In this document: piece by piece, positions 10,179 through 16,944 of the stretch
How the letters are laid out: every line of letters starts with the position of its first letter
How positions within the stretch are numbered: position 1 is the stretch's first letter
Source: Octadecabacter antarcticus 307
Lineage (GTDB): Bacteria > Pseudomonadota > Alphaproteobacteria > Rhodobacterales > Rhodobacteraceae
Reading direction: 5' to 3'
DNA: 64,000 nucleotides
Assembly (NCBI RefSeq): GCF_000155675.2
Contig: NC_020911.1
Coordinates: 2,222,501-2,286,500, forward strand
Translations under genes and position numbers: made by a program
The notes under the pieces: model-generated
The model's database searches: none
The model's input: the letters and a program-made list of their open reading frames with translations, nothing else
What the model was told of the DNA's origin: nothing

Positions 10179-10396
10179 GGAGATTGAGAGGTTGGGGATC
10201 AATGTTCGAGCATTGACCCCCGGCTCTTCCCGTATTCGCTTAGCACGCGCGGGAGTAACCAATCGACCAAGTCGGTCGGTGAGGAAAGAAGAAACATGGC
10301 TCCGGTTGGGGATCAATATCGTGCTGAGATATACAGGGATATCCATAGGTTTATCCCAAAATACTTAAACTGCTTGTGGATAAAGGAGAATTTACC

Positions 10397-10627
10397 ATGG
10401 CAAACAGCAACAATTATTGGACTCATCAAAGACCCGATGGCACTTGGGCGACTAAACGCGAAGGCGGCACGAATGCTTCCAGCGTGAGTCCAACCCAAGC
10501 TGAGGAATGGGAACGAAACAAAGAACTGGCACGAGAAAGTGGTGGTGAAGCGTTTCTTACCAATCGTGAACATAAGATTCGAGAACGGAACACTTATGGT
10601 AACGACCCTCGGAAGACCAAGGGCTAA
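10397..10627 (+). CDS. DUF2188 small protein
   Basis: A 76-residue protein with the DUF2188 pattern: an aromatic start (WTHQRPDGTWATKREGGTNAS), a QAEEWERNKELARESGGEAFLTNREHKIRERNTYGNDP core and a basic tail. AAGGAGAA precedes the ATG by six bases. The family is widespread in bacteria and has no established function. It stands alone, about 220 bases after nrdJ and just upstream of the duplicated RNA candidate. Confidence 0.8.
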   Translation: MANSNNYWTHQRPDGTWATKREGGTNASSVSPTQAEEWERNKELARESGGEAFLTNREHKIRERNTYGNDPRKTKG

Positions 10628-10632
10628 TCAGA

Positions 10633-10758
10633 GCTAAAGAACCCGAGGGGGCTGAGGTTTCCTCCGCGATGTTCAGGCCGCAGGCAGAATACCGGGCGGT
10701 ACACTAAATGGGCCTGAACGGCGAATCTAAAGGAGATCGTTCGCGCTCCCCCTTTTTT
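10633..10758 (+). ncRNA. Structured RNA candidate, copy 1 (with terminator)
   Basis: This segment is closely repeated at 19488-19607. The shared core runs GAGGGGGCTGAGGTTTCC, then GTTCAGGCC (10671-10679) pairing with GGCCTGAAC (10711-10719) around a conserved loop with CGGGCGGTACACTAAA, then GGCGAA. Each copy ends in its own hairpin plus T run (here 10731-10756). No open frame is conserved between the copies. I do not recognise the class; it is not the SRP, 6S or tmRNA pattern I know. Confidence 0.6.
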
Positions 10759-10775
10759 GTACATCGGGGTCTAAG

Positions 10776-11003
10776 TTGGAGCACCGGTTCACGTCCAACA
10801 TCGAAGCTGCTAGACTTTTTACGCAATATGGAAATTTGATGATCATTCCAGTGGACGCTGGTCGTTCGCCAACGCCAGTTGCGATGTTGTTGCCCAAGGC
10901 AGATCAGGTTTGGATCAATTATGTGAACACATTGATAGGCCTGAAGCAGGAACAGGGGTTCTTCGACGACCTTGGCGATAAATGGGGTTTAAACGCTGAG
11001 TAA
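10776..11003 (+). pseudogene. ABC solute-binding protein, C-terminal fragment
   Basis: About 75 residues match the C-terminal end of periplasmic amino-acid or cyclohexadienyl-dehydratase-type solute-binding proteins: the second-lobe strand LMIIPVDAGRSPTPVAMLLPKAD followed by WINYVNTLIGLKQEQGFFDDLGDKWGL. No signal peptide, first lobe or neighbouring permease is present. The fragment is joined directly to the terminator of the RNA candidate at 10758, which looks like a rearrangement breakpoint. Confidence 0.7.
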
Positions 11004-11028
11004 TTCTGTCCAGACGACTAAAGTATTT

Positions 11029-11056
11029 GGGCCAACCCTGCGCGGTTGGCCCTTTT
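11029..11056 (+). terminator. Rho-independent terminator
   Basis: GGGCCAACC (11029-11037) pairs with GGTTGGCCC (11044-11052), followed by TTTT. Confidence 0.85.
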
Positions 11057-11082
11057 CATTTTCTATTATTTGGAGACTCTAA

Positions 11083-11745
11083 GTGCTGACAATTTATTCG
11101 GTCCCTGTTGCAGTCTATTGCGCGAAATTGCGCATCATGTTGCGTCATAAATCCATCCCATTTGAACAACTGCCCCCACCGGGCGGATATGGGTCGGACG
11201 AATACCGTGCGATCGTTCCATCTGGCAATCTACCTGCAATGATTCATGACGGTTTCATGTTGTCGGATTCCGAAGCAATTGCTGAATATTTGGAAGAGAC
11301 ATTTCTTAATGTGCCAATGCTGCCAAACACCTTGAAATTACGTGCAAAAGCCCGCGAATTCAGTCGTTCGCACGATACAAGGCTGGAACCCGCGGTACGG
11401 GCAATCTATCCGCAAGTCGCGTATCTTACCCGTGATGCAGATGCGGTGCAGATAGGCGGGCTTACAATCTCCAAACATCTGTCATCCCTCGCGTTGTTAC
11501 TGGAAGCCAATCCGCTGGACACTAAAAGGCTGTGGTTATGCGATTGCGGATTTACAGTGACTTTCGCTTGGATCAGGGCATTTCAGGATGCGTTCAATCT
11601 TCCAGTCGAATGGCCACAGATCGTGACTGATTACGAGACGCGCCTGCAGGGATTTAAAGTGGTTTCCGACGAGTTGGCAGCCTACCGTCCTGCGATGGAC
11701 GCATATTTGGAAAAAGCAAAACCCGCCTTGGCTCAGGACTCATAA
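11083..11745 (+). CDS. Glutathione S-transferase family protein
   Basis: A 220-residue protein with the GST layout. The N-terminal thioredoxin-like domain starts LTIYSVPVAVYCAKLRIML and has the cis-proline and binding segment SGNLPAMIHDGFMLSDSEAIAEYLEE; a helical C-terminal domain follows. The start is GTG 11083 with GGAG upstream; no earlier ATG fits. The class and substrate are not clear from sequence. The stop codon abuts the relic of an IS5 transposase that reads from the other strand (11740). Confidence 0.85.
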   Translation: MLTIYSVPVAVYCAKLRIMLRHKSIPFEQLPPPGGYGSDEYRAIVPSGNLPAMIHDGFMLSDSEAIAEYLEETFLNVPMLPNTLKLRAKAREFSRSHDTRLEPAVRAIYPQVAYLTRDADAVQIGGLTISKHLSSLALLLEANPLDTKRLWLCDCGFTVTFAWIRAFQDAFNLPVEWPQIVTDYETRLQGFKVVSDELAAYRPAMDAYLEKAKPALAQDS

Positions 11746-11885
11746 CCAAAATATAACAGTTGCGGCGAGCATGATGGCAGAGAGTAAGACTGTTGGCCTT
11801 CTGTCATATCGTGTTGCGACGCGTCTCCAGTCTTTGATCCTGCCGAACATGCATTCGATACGGTTGCGTCGTAACCGCACCATTG
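11740..11885 (-). pseudogene. IS5-family (IS427-like) transposase C-terminal relic
   Basis: The minus strand reads RRNRIECMFGRIKDWRRVATRYDRR ... SAIMLAATVIFWL and stops, the typical C-terminus of IS5/IS427-type transposases. The rest is lost at about 11885, where an IS66 relic begins. Confidence 0.75.
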
Positions 11886-11889
11886 ATAC

Positions 11890-12025
11890 CGCAGGTTATG
11901 CGGCTTGACTGTCAGTTATGGAGAGCAGCGGTGTCCAATTCCACGATAGCAATTCATCAAGTTTGTTGATCTTGTGGTCGTGTATGCGGTCGAAAATGTC
12001 AGCGAGATAAGGCATCTATTCAATG
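11890..12025 (-). pseudogene. IS66-family transposase C-terminal relic
   Basis: The minus strand reads MPYLADIFDRIHDHKINK, LDELLSWNWTPL and LSITD, matching the end of IS66 TnpC proteins (ELLPWNW motif). Sequence upstream of about 12025 no longer matches. Confidence 0.7.
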
Positions 12026-12435
12026 CTGTTTTGATTGCACATATGTGTCGACCTCGGCACGCGCTTCCGCTTCTGTTCAAACTTGCCTGCGTGTCGTCTC
12101 AATCTTATTCAAGAGATTAAGCGCCTCTACTTCAGCTTCAGCTGCTCGAGCCGACTCAAGTGAGTTTTGCGACTGAGAAGCAATTTGAACCGCCATGGTA
12201 CCATTGTTTGTCGTTGCGACAACTTTCGATTGCCGCCTGGGCCGGTCGCGATTTGGACTGAAGGTTGGCTCTGGGCTGGAAGCGACAGCAGTCAGTTCGG
12301 GCCGATTGTGACAAATGCTGCGACACTCACATTTCGAGATGAAGGGCGGCAAGCATGCGTAATTGGGCAGCCTTTCGCTTTTGGGCCGAGCTCCCACTAA
12401 GATCACAGCATAGCTGTGAACAAGGGAGATAGATA
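12026..12435. other. Relic DNA upstream of the IS110 transposase
   Basis: Nothing here codes convincingly. A minus-strand frame reads SQNSLESARAAEAEVEALNLLNKIETTRR at 12077-12170, a coiled-coil-like stretch of unknown origin. The last 50 or so bases, including the GGGAGATAG before the ATG, must belong to the left end of the IS110 element, whose outer boundary I cannot place. Confidence 0.4.
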
Positions 12436-13506
12436 ATGGAATACTATGCTGGATTAGATGTGTCATTGCGATCCTGTGCACTTTGCATTGTTGATGGCAA
12501 AGGAACGGTGCTGTTCGAGCGAGAGCTGCCTTGTGAGGTCGGTGATATCGCTGAATGCCTTTTGGAATTTCCACATCCGATTGAACGTGTTGGCTTTGAG
12601 GCTGGATCGATGAGTCAGCATCTTTTCTTTGGCCTGACCGGTGAAGGTTTTGATGTTGTCTGCATGGAGGCACGCCAAGTGAGTGCTGCTCTGTCAGCGA
12701 TGAGGAATAAGACTGACAAAACAGATGCACGAGGTATCGCGCAAATATTACGCACAGGCTGGTTTAGTCCCGTCCATATGAAAAGTCGTGAGGCTCATGG
12801 CCTACGCGCGTTGCTCAGCACGCGTAAGACGCTCCTAAAGAAGACGATTGATCTAGCCAATGAAGTGCGTGGATTACTGAAGGTTTTTGGAGTCCGCCTC
12901 CCAAAAACTGTGAAGCATGGTAGCTTCGACAGCGTTGTACGGCCCATGATCGAGATCGATGATGTTCTGGCACATGCTCTCGTGCCATTGCTCGATGCGA
13001 GGGCCGTTTTGTATCAACATTATTTGGAACTAGATCGGCGCGTTAAGAGGGCAGCCAGTCAAGATGATGTCTGCATGAAATTGATGACTATTCCTGGCGT
13101 CGGCCCTATCGCTGCGTTGAGCTTTAAATCGGCGGTTGATGATCCAACCCGTTTTAAACGATCCCGCACCGTTGGCGCATATTTTGGGCTTACACCGCGA
13201 AGATATCAGTCAGGAGAGCATGACAATCCAGGGCGGATATCCAAGTCTGGGGATCGAGACGTGCGGGCCGTTCTATATGCAGCTGCCAATGCGCTGCTTA
13301 TGCGAACGATGGCAAGCTCCCAGATTAAATCTTGCGCTGCCCGGCAGGCGATGCCTGCATCGCTGAGAGGGGGCATGCGATTGATGCGCACCAAAGGACG
13401 TCGCCGCGCCGTCGTTGCTGTCGCACGTAAGTTGGCCGTCCTAATGCACCGCTGTTGGATCGATGGCTCAGAATTCCGTCAGGACCAAGTGGGAGGCATG
13501 GCATGA
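12436..13506 (+). CDS. IS110-family DEDD recombinase with internal 12-residue insert
   Basis: A 356-residue IS110-family transposase. The N-terminal DEDD domain is clear (YYAGLDVSLRSCALCIVD with Asp, GFEAGSMSQHL with Glu, NKTDKTDARGIAQILRTGW with Asp residues). The C-terminal transposase domain has LMTIPGVGPIAALSF, DDPTRFKRSRTVGAYFGLTPRRYQSGE and ISKSGDRDVRAVLYAAAN. IS110 enzymes are usually about 340-345 residues; the excess is a 36-bp palindromic insert (13335-13371) that keeps the frame and adds about 12 residues between SQIKS and GMRLMRTKG. The protein may or may not still work. Confidence 0.9.
   Translation: MEYYAGLDVSLRSCALCIVDGKGTVLFERELPCEVGDIAECLLEFPHPIERVGFEAGSMSQHLFFGLTGEGFDVVCMEARQVSAALSAMRNKTDKTDARGIAQILRTGWFSPVHMKSREAHGLRALLSTRKTLLKKTIDLANEVRGLLKVFGVRLPKTVKHGSFDSVVRPMIEIDDVLAHALVPLLDARAVLYQHYLELDRRVKRAASQDDVCMKLMTIPGVGPIAALSFKSAVDDPTRFKRSRTVGAYFGLTPRRYQSGEHDNPGRISKSGDRDVRAVLYAAANALLMRTMASSQIKSCAARQAMPASLRGGMRLMRTKGRRRAVVAVARKLAVLMHRCWIDGSEFRQDQVGGMA
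13335..13371 (-). repeat. Palindromic mini-element copy D (in IS110 transposase gene)
   Basis: TGCCCGGCA (13338-13346), hairpin GCGATGC (13348-13354) / GCATCGC (13357-13363), then GAGAGGG (13365-13371). Removing 36 bases restores the expected Ser-Trp-Gly codons of the transposase. It is in frame and has no stop. Confidence 0.85.
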
Positions 13507-13818
13507 ACTAAAACGCCAACCCACAATCCTAACGGGGTCGTCCCTCACCGGACGAGGTTCGTGCCCTCTCGGGCATGTAAACATGCCCTGCCTGGTAATA
13601 GAAGAAGCCGAAAAGGTCTGCTGCGCATCTTGAAGCGCGCCGGAAAGCGGGGCTCTCCACTGCCGATCCGACATATGCTTGCAGCGATGCCATTCGAACA
13701 TCAAACCAGACTGCGAAGAGAAGCGTGACCCGGATGAGTGACAAAGACCCAAAACAAACAAGGAAAAAAAGCTTGACCTAAATACCCAATTAGAGAAGAG
13801 CTTGACCTTTTCTGCAAT
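13507..13818. other. Right flank of the IS110 element
   Basis: A non-coding stretch downstream of the recombinase gene. In the IS1111 branch of the IS110 family the bridge RNA lies on this side, and in the IS110 branch it lies upstream; sequence alone does not tell me which applies. The stretch contains CCTCACCGGACGAGG and, 57 bases after the stop codon, palindromic copy E. The element's outer end is not defined. Confidence 0.45.
13564..13600 (+). repeat. Palindromic mini-element copy E (right flank of IS110)
   Basis: CCCTCTC (13564-13570), a perfect hairpin GGGCATG (13571-13577) with loop TAAA and CATGCCC (13582-13588), then TGCCTGGTA (13589-13597). Confidence 0.8.
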
Positions 13819-13827
13819 TCCATTGCC

Positions 13828-14994
13828 AAGGCTTATCCCCTTTGCTCCGGCGGCACCTGATGTAGTGTGAAGCGGCTTGCCAATCTACAATGTTCTTGTA
13901 TTGTTCTACCCATGCCAGCCAGATGGAAAAACGACAAACCCATGTCCCGCCTGGCGTTCGACGCCAGGTTTTCTGATGAGGAAGCGTGTTCGCATTATCT
14001 GGCGGAACATCGTTGGCCTGAGGGCTTTGTGTGTCCTTCCTGTGGCACCTGCAAGGGCTGGCCGTTAAAGCGAAATCGCGCGACTTGGGAATGTGCCGGT
14101 TGCGCACGGCAGACATCCGTGACGGCTGGCACGGTGATGCACAGCAGCCATTTGCCGTTGCGAATTTGGTTTCTTGCCGCGCACATCATCACCAGCCATT
14201 CCAAGGGCATGTCAGCGCTGCAACTTCAGGCGCAACTTGGCCTTGGCAGCTACAAGACGGCGTGGCTCCTCTTGCAAAAGCTGCGGCGGTCGATGGTCAA
14301 CCCTGACCGCAACCCCCTGAAAGACCTTGTCGAGATCGATGAAACAGAGATTCCGTTCCGGTCCCGGCATGATCCCGAGGACCGGCCAAAGGGTGGGCGG
14401 AGCCCGGTCGGAAAGATGTTTGTCGTCTGCGCCGTCGAGTTATCAAGAGACGGACATCCGCGCCGTATCAGGATGAAACACATTCCCGACGGCGCATCAA
14501 AGACGCTACACGGGTTCATTGGTCAGGCTGTAGAGCCTGGCGCTCACGTCATCACGGATGGCTGGCTAGGTTACGAAAATCCCCCTGCAAACACGCATGA
14601 GGCGAAGGTCGTCAGCGGCAAGAAGGCACATGACATACTCCACTGGGTCCACCGCGTGTTCTCCAACCTAAAAACGTGGGCAAAAGGCGTCTTCCACGGC
14701 CTCAGAAAATGCCATCTGCAACGCTATCTCGACGAATTTGTGTTCCGCTGGAACCGACGGCGACACATGCGAAGCGCCTTCGACACGCTGCTGGGGATCG
14801 GTGTTGGTATTGGCCCAGCGACATATCGTGATTTTGTTGAACAGCGCGCCTGAAGGCCCTTGTTCACGGTAAAAGCCACGCCCCATAAACCCACCAGATG
14901 TTACAAACTGATCCGATCCGCCTCTCAAGCCACAAGGGCGAGGTTCTGCGCCGCGTCAACATGTGGGGCAACCGGACTAAAAGGGATAAGCCTT
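13828..14994 (+). mobile_element. IS1595-family insertion sequence, complete
   Basis: Terminal inverted repeats AAGGCTTATCCC (13828-13839) and GGGATAAGCCTT (14983-14994) bound a 1167-bp element that contains one intact transposase gene. The direct duplication TCCATTGCC lies immediately outside both ends (13819-13827 and 14995-15003), close to the 8-bp duplication usual for this family. Intact ends and duplication indicate a fairly recent insertion. Confidence 0.9.
13912..14853 (+). CDS. IS1595 (ISXO2-like) transposase
   Basis: Begins with a zinc-ribbon (CPSCG ... CAGC), as in the IS1595 family, followed by the ISXO2-like catalytic domain with Asp residues in VEIDETEIPF and VITDGWLGYENP, and ends HLQRYLDEFVFRWNRRR. 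The open frame extends back to ATG 13867, but 13912 (MPARWKNDK) or 13942 (MSRLAFDARF) fits the family better. No frameshift or stop is visible. It is the only complete transposase in this cluster and carries none of the palindromic inserts. Confidence 0.9.
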   Translation: MPARWKNDKPMSRLAFDARFSDEEACSHYLAEHRWPEGFVCPSCGTCKGWPLKRNRATWECAGCARQTSVTAGTVMHSSHLPLRIWFLAAHIITSHSKGMSALQLQAQLGLGSYKTAWLLLQKLRRSMVNPDRNPLKDLVEIDETEIPFRSRHDPEDRPKGGRSPVGKMFVVCAVELSRDGHPRRIRMKHIPDGASKTLHGFIGQAVEPGAHVITDGWLGYENPPANTHEAKVVSGKKAHDILHWVHRVFSNLKTWAKGVFHGLRKCHLQRYLDEFVFRWNRRRHMRSAFDTLLGIGVGIGPATYRDFVEQRA

Positions 14995-15176
14995 TCCATT
15001 GCCAATGGGAAATTGATACGAATGCGGACCTTCATTCGCAGTGTGCAATAAGTGCGTCGTGCAATCGTTGTGCCTCGTGCCGATAGTTGTAAATAAAGCG
15101 TTGGCAGCTCATTGACCTCGGCTGCCAAAATTGCACCCATCAACCAAGCAATATCGCAACTAGATAGCGATTCATT

Positions 15177-16061
15177 CTAAGCCTCAAGAGCACGGTCTTG
15201 GCGTGGTGTTCGGCCGAATTTTCGAGAGAATTCTCTCGAAAACTGCGCAGAGCTTTCGTATCCAACACCAAATGCAATATCAGATATTTTCGCGTTGGAG
15301 GCCTGCAGTTCGCCGCGCGCGCGCAGCAGGCGCAGGTCTTTTTGATATTGCAGCGGAGACGTTCCAGTGACTGCCTTGAATCGCTCGAAAAAAGCAGAGC
15401 TGCTCATGCCAGCGGACTGCGCCAGTTCGCCGACGATGATCTTATCGGCTAGATTGGATTGTATATTTTCTGTCGCCTGAAACACGCGGCTGGCTGTGCT
15501 TTCGTGCCACAAAAGTTTCCGAAGGATCTGAGCATGAGGGCTCAGCAACAGACGCATATGAATTTCTCTTTTTGTGATGGGTGCAATAAATTGGCGGGTC
15601 TGTTGTGTTTCGCACTGATCGAAATAGCGCTGCATTGTGCCTTCTAGCGCATCATCTGTATCGCACAGACATATTGAAAATGGGTCGGAAGATTGATCGC
15701 TAAAGGATGGAACGACTTCAGAGGCCAGAGAACGCAAAAGCGAAAGATCAAGAGGAAATACAAGAGCGACATAGGGCTGTTCAGGACCCGCCTCGATTAT
15801 CCGTGACACAACAGGCAAGATGTGGCTGACAATCAGCGACTGGCCTGCATGCGCTGTCAAAGACTTATCATTGCTCCCAATCTCTTTCGTACCTTGCAAA
15901 ATGAGACACAGCATCGGTTTATAAACAGTAGAAAAAACAGCTGTCGGGGTGTCTTGGCGTACCAGAAATGTGCCACTATTTTCATGAAGCAGCCCACCAT
16001 TCCTTATTCCTGATTGGTTAAGTATTGCCGATGCCCGCGTTAGAAGTGTTTTGCCTGTCAT
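15177..16061 (-). CDS. AraC-family transcriptional regulator
   Basis: A 294-residue regulator with an N-terminal AraC_N/cupin-like domain (VRQDTPTAVFSTVYKPMLCLILQGTKEI) and a C-terminal pair of helix-turn-helix motifs (LAQSAGMSSSAFFERFKAVTGTSPLQYQ, then ISDIAFGVGYESSAQFSREFSRKFGRTPRQD). The start at 16061 is chosen over the ATG at 16079 because GGAGG lies at the right distance before it. It is divergent from the molybdenum-hydroxylase genes at 16475, and this class of regulator is often found beside such oxidoreductases, so it probably activates them. Confidence 0.88.
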   Translation of the reverse strand: MTGKTLLTRASAILNQSGIRNGGLLHENSGTFLVRQDTPTAVFSTVYKPMLCLILQGTKEIGSNDKSLTAHAGQSLIVSHILPVVSRIIEAGPEQPYVALVFPLDLSLLRSLASEVVPSFSDQSSDPFSICLCDTDDALEGTMQRYFDQCETQQTRQFIAPITKREIHMRLLLSPHAQILRKLLWHESTASRVFQATENIQSNLADKIIVGELAQSAGMSSSAFFERFKAVTGTSPLQYQKDLRLLRARGELQASNAKISDIAFGVGYESSAQFSREFSRKFGRTPRQDRALEA

Positions 16062-16079
16062 GATCGCCTCCAAGAACAT

Positions 16080-16474
16080 TCATGGAAATACCACGGGAAA
16101 ATGTCCATTTGTTGGGAATTTTCAACAACTGGAGGATTGTGCAAGGAATGCGGACAAATATGAAAGAATATCTCAAAAGGAGATGTGATTATGACCCTAA
16201 CAAATCAGAGGGTGAAGAAAAAACCATTTTTATCACGTTGGCTTCGGCTGTGACCGAGCTGGCATGCTTAGAAAACGTTCATGTGACTTGATGTGATTGA
16301 CGTAATTTCTGTCTCGGTTGCTATCGAAGATAAGCTCCACATGTTTCGGCCAGATGGACGCGCAACCTAACGATGCAGGTTATTGTGCTGGATAACATTC
16401 CTGAAAAAAACGCTACAAGTCTAGCCTAAAAGATCGCCCCTCCCAAAGTATTTAGATGGAAGAGAAAAGTAAAA
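16080..16474. other. Divergent control region, araC-type gene / iorAB-like genes
   Basis: No convincing gene. An open frame at 16082-16291 has no family resemblance. The stretch is AT-rich and presumably holds the two divergent promoters; I see no clear operator. Confidence 0.5.
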
Positions 16475-16942
16475 ATGACCACTCAACTCATGATCAACGG
16501 AACTTCATATGATGTCGCATTGCCTGACGATGTCCCGCTCCTTTGGGTTTTGCGCGATGAAATTGGACTGACAGGCACAAAGTTTGGCTGTGGTGTCGCG
16601 GCCTGTGGTGCCTGTACCGTCCAGATAGATGGTGAAGCCGTGCGTTCATGCCAAGTCGCACTTGCAGATGTCTGGGGCGACGTGACAACGATTGAAGGTC
16701 TTGGGAACCCCGGCAACATGGCAACAATCCAACAGGCGTGGGTTGATCATCAGGTGGCTCAATGCGGGTACTGCCAATCAGGGCAGATCATGAACGCATC
16801 GGTCTTACTTGACGATATTCCTCAGCCCTCGGATCAAGACATCGACGATGCCATGCAGGGCAATCTGTGCCGTTGTGGCACCTACCCACGCATTCGGGCT
16901 GCAATCAAAGACGCAGCTCAGCGCATCATGGATGAGGTGTAA
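16475..16942 (+). CDS. Isoquinoline 1-oxidoreductase-type small subunit (2Fe-2S)
   Basis: A 155-residue subunit with two [2Fe-2S] clusters, typical of molybdenum hydroxylases of the xanthine oxidase family. The plant-ferredoxin-type motif is [21 protein letters not shown]; the second cluster is bound by CGYCQSGQ and [10 protein letters not shown]. It passes electrons from the molybdenum subunit to an acceptor. It precedes its partner by two bases. Such two-subunit forms without a FAD subunit include isoquinoline 1-oxidoreductase and periplasmic aldehyde oxidases, so the substrate is uncertain. Confidence 0.9.
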   Translation: MTTQLMINGTSYDVALPDDVPLLWVLRDEIGLTGTKFGCGVAACGACTVQIDGEAVRSCQVALADVWGDVTTIEGLGNPGNMATIQQAWVDHQVAQCGYCQSGQIMNASVLLDDIPQPSDQDIDDAMQGNLCRCGTYPRIRAAIKDAAQRIMDEV

Positions 16943-16944
16943 AC

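Noticed and set aside
10633..10758. 6S, SRP or tmRNA identity for the duplicated RNA
   Set aside because: The SRP GGAA tetraloop region, a tmRNA tag frame or a 6S-like open bubble could not be recognised.
12077..12730. 217-residue minus-strand frame
   Set aside because: Most of it is antisense to the IS110 recombinase gene; only the last 35 residues look protein-like and they match nothing I know.
16082..16291. 69-residue frame in the divergent control region
   Set aside because: No conserved features, and it occupies the expected promoter area.
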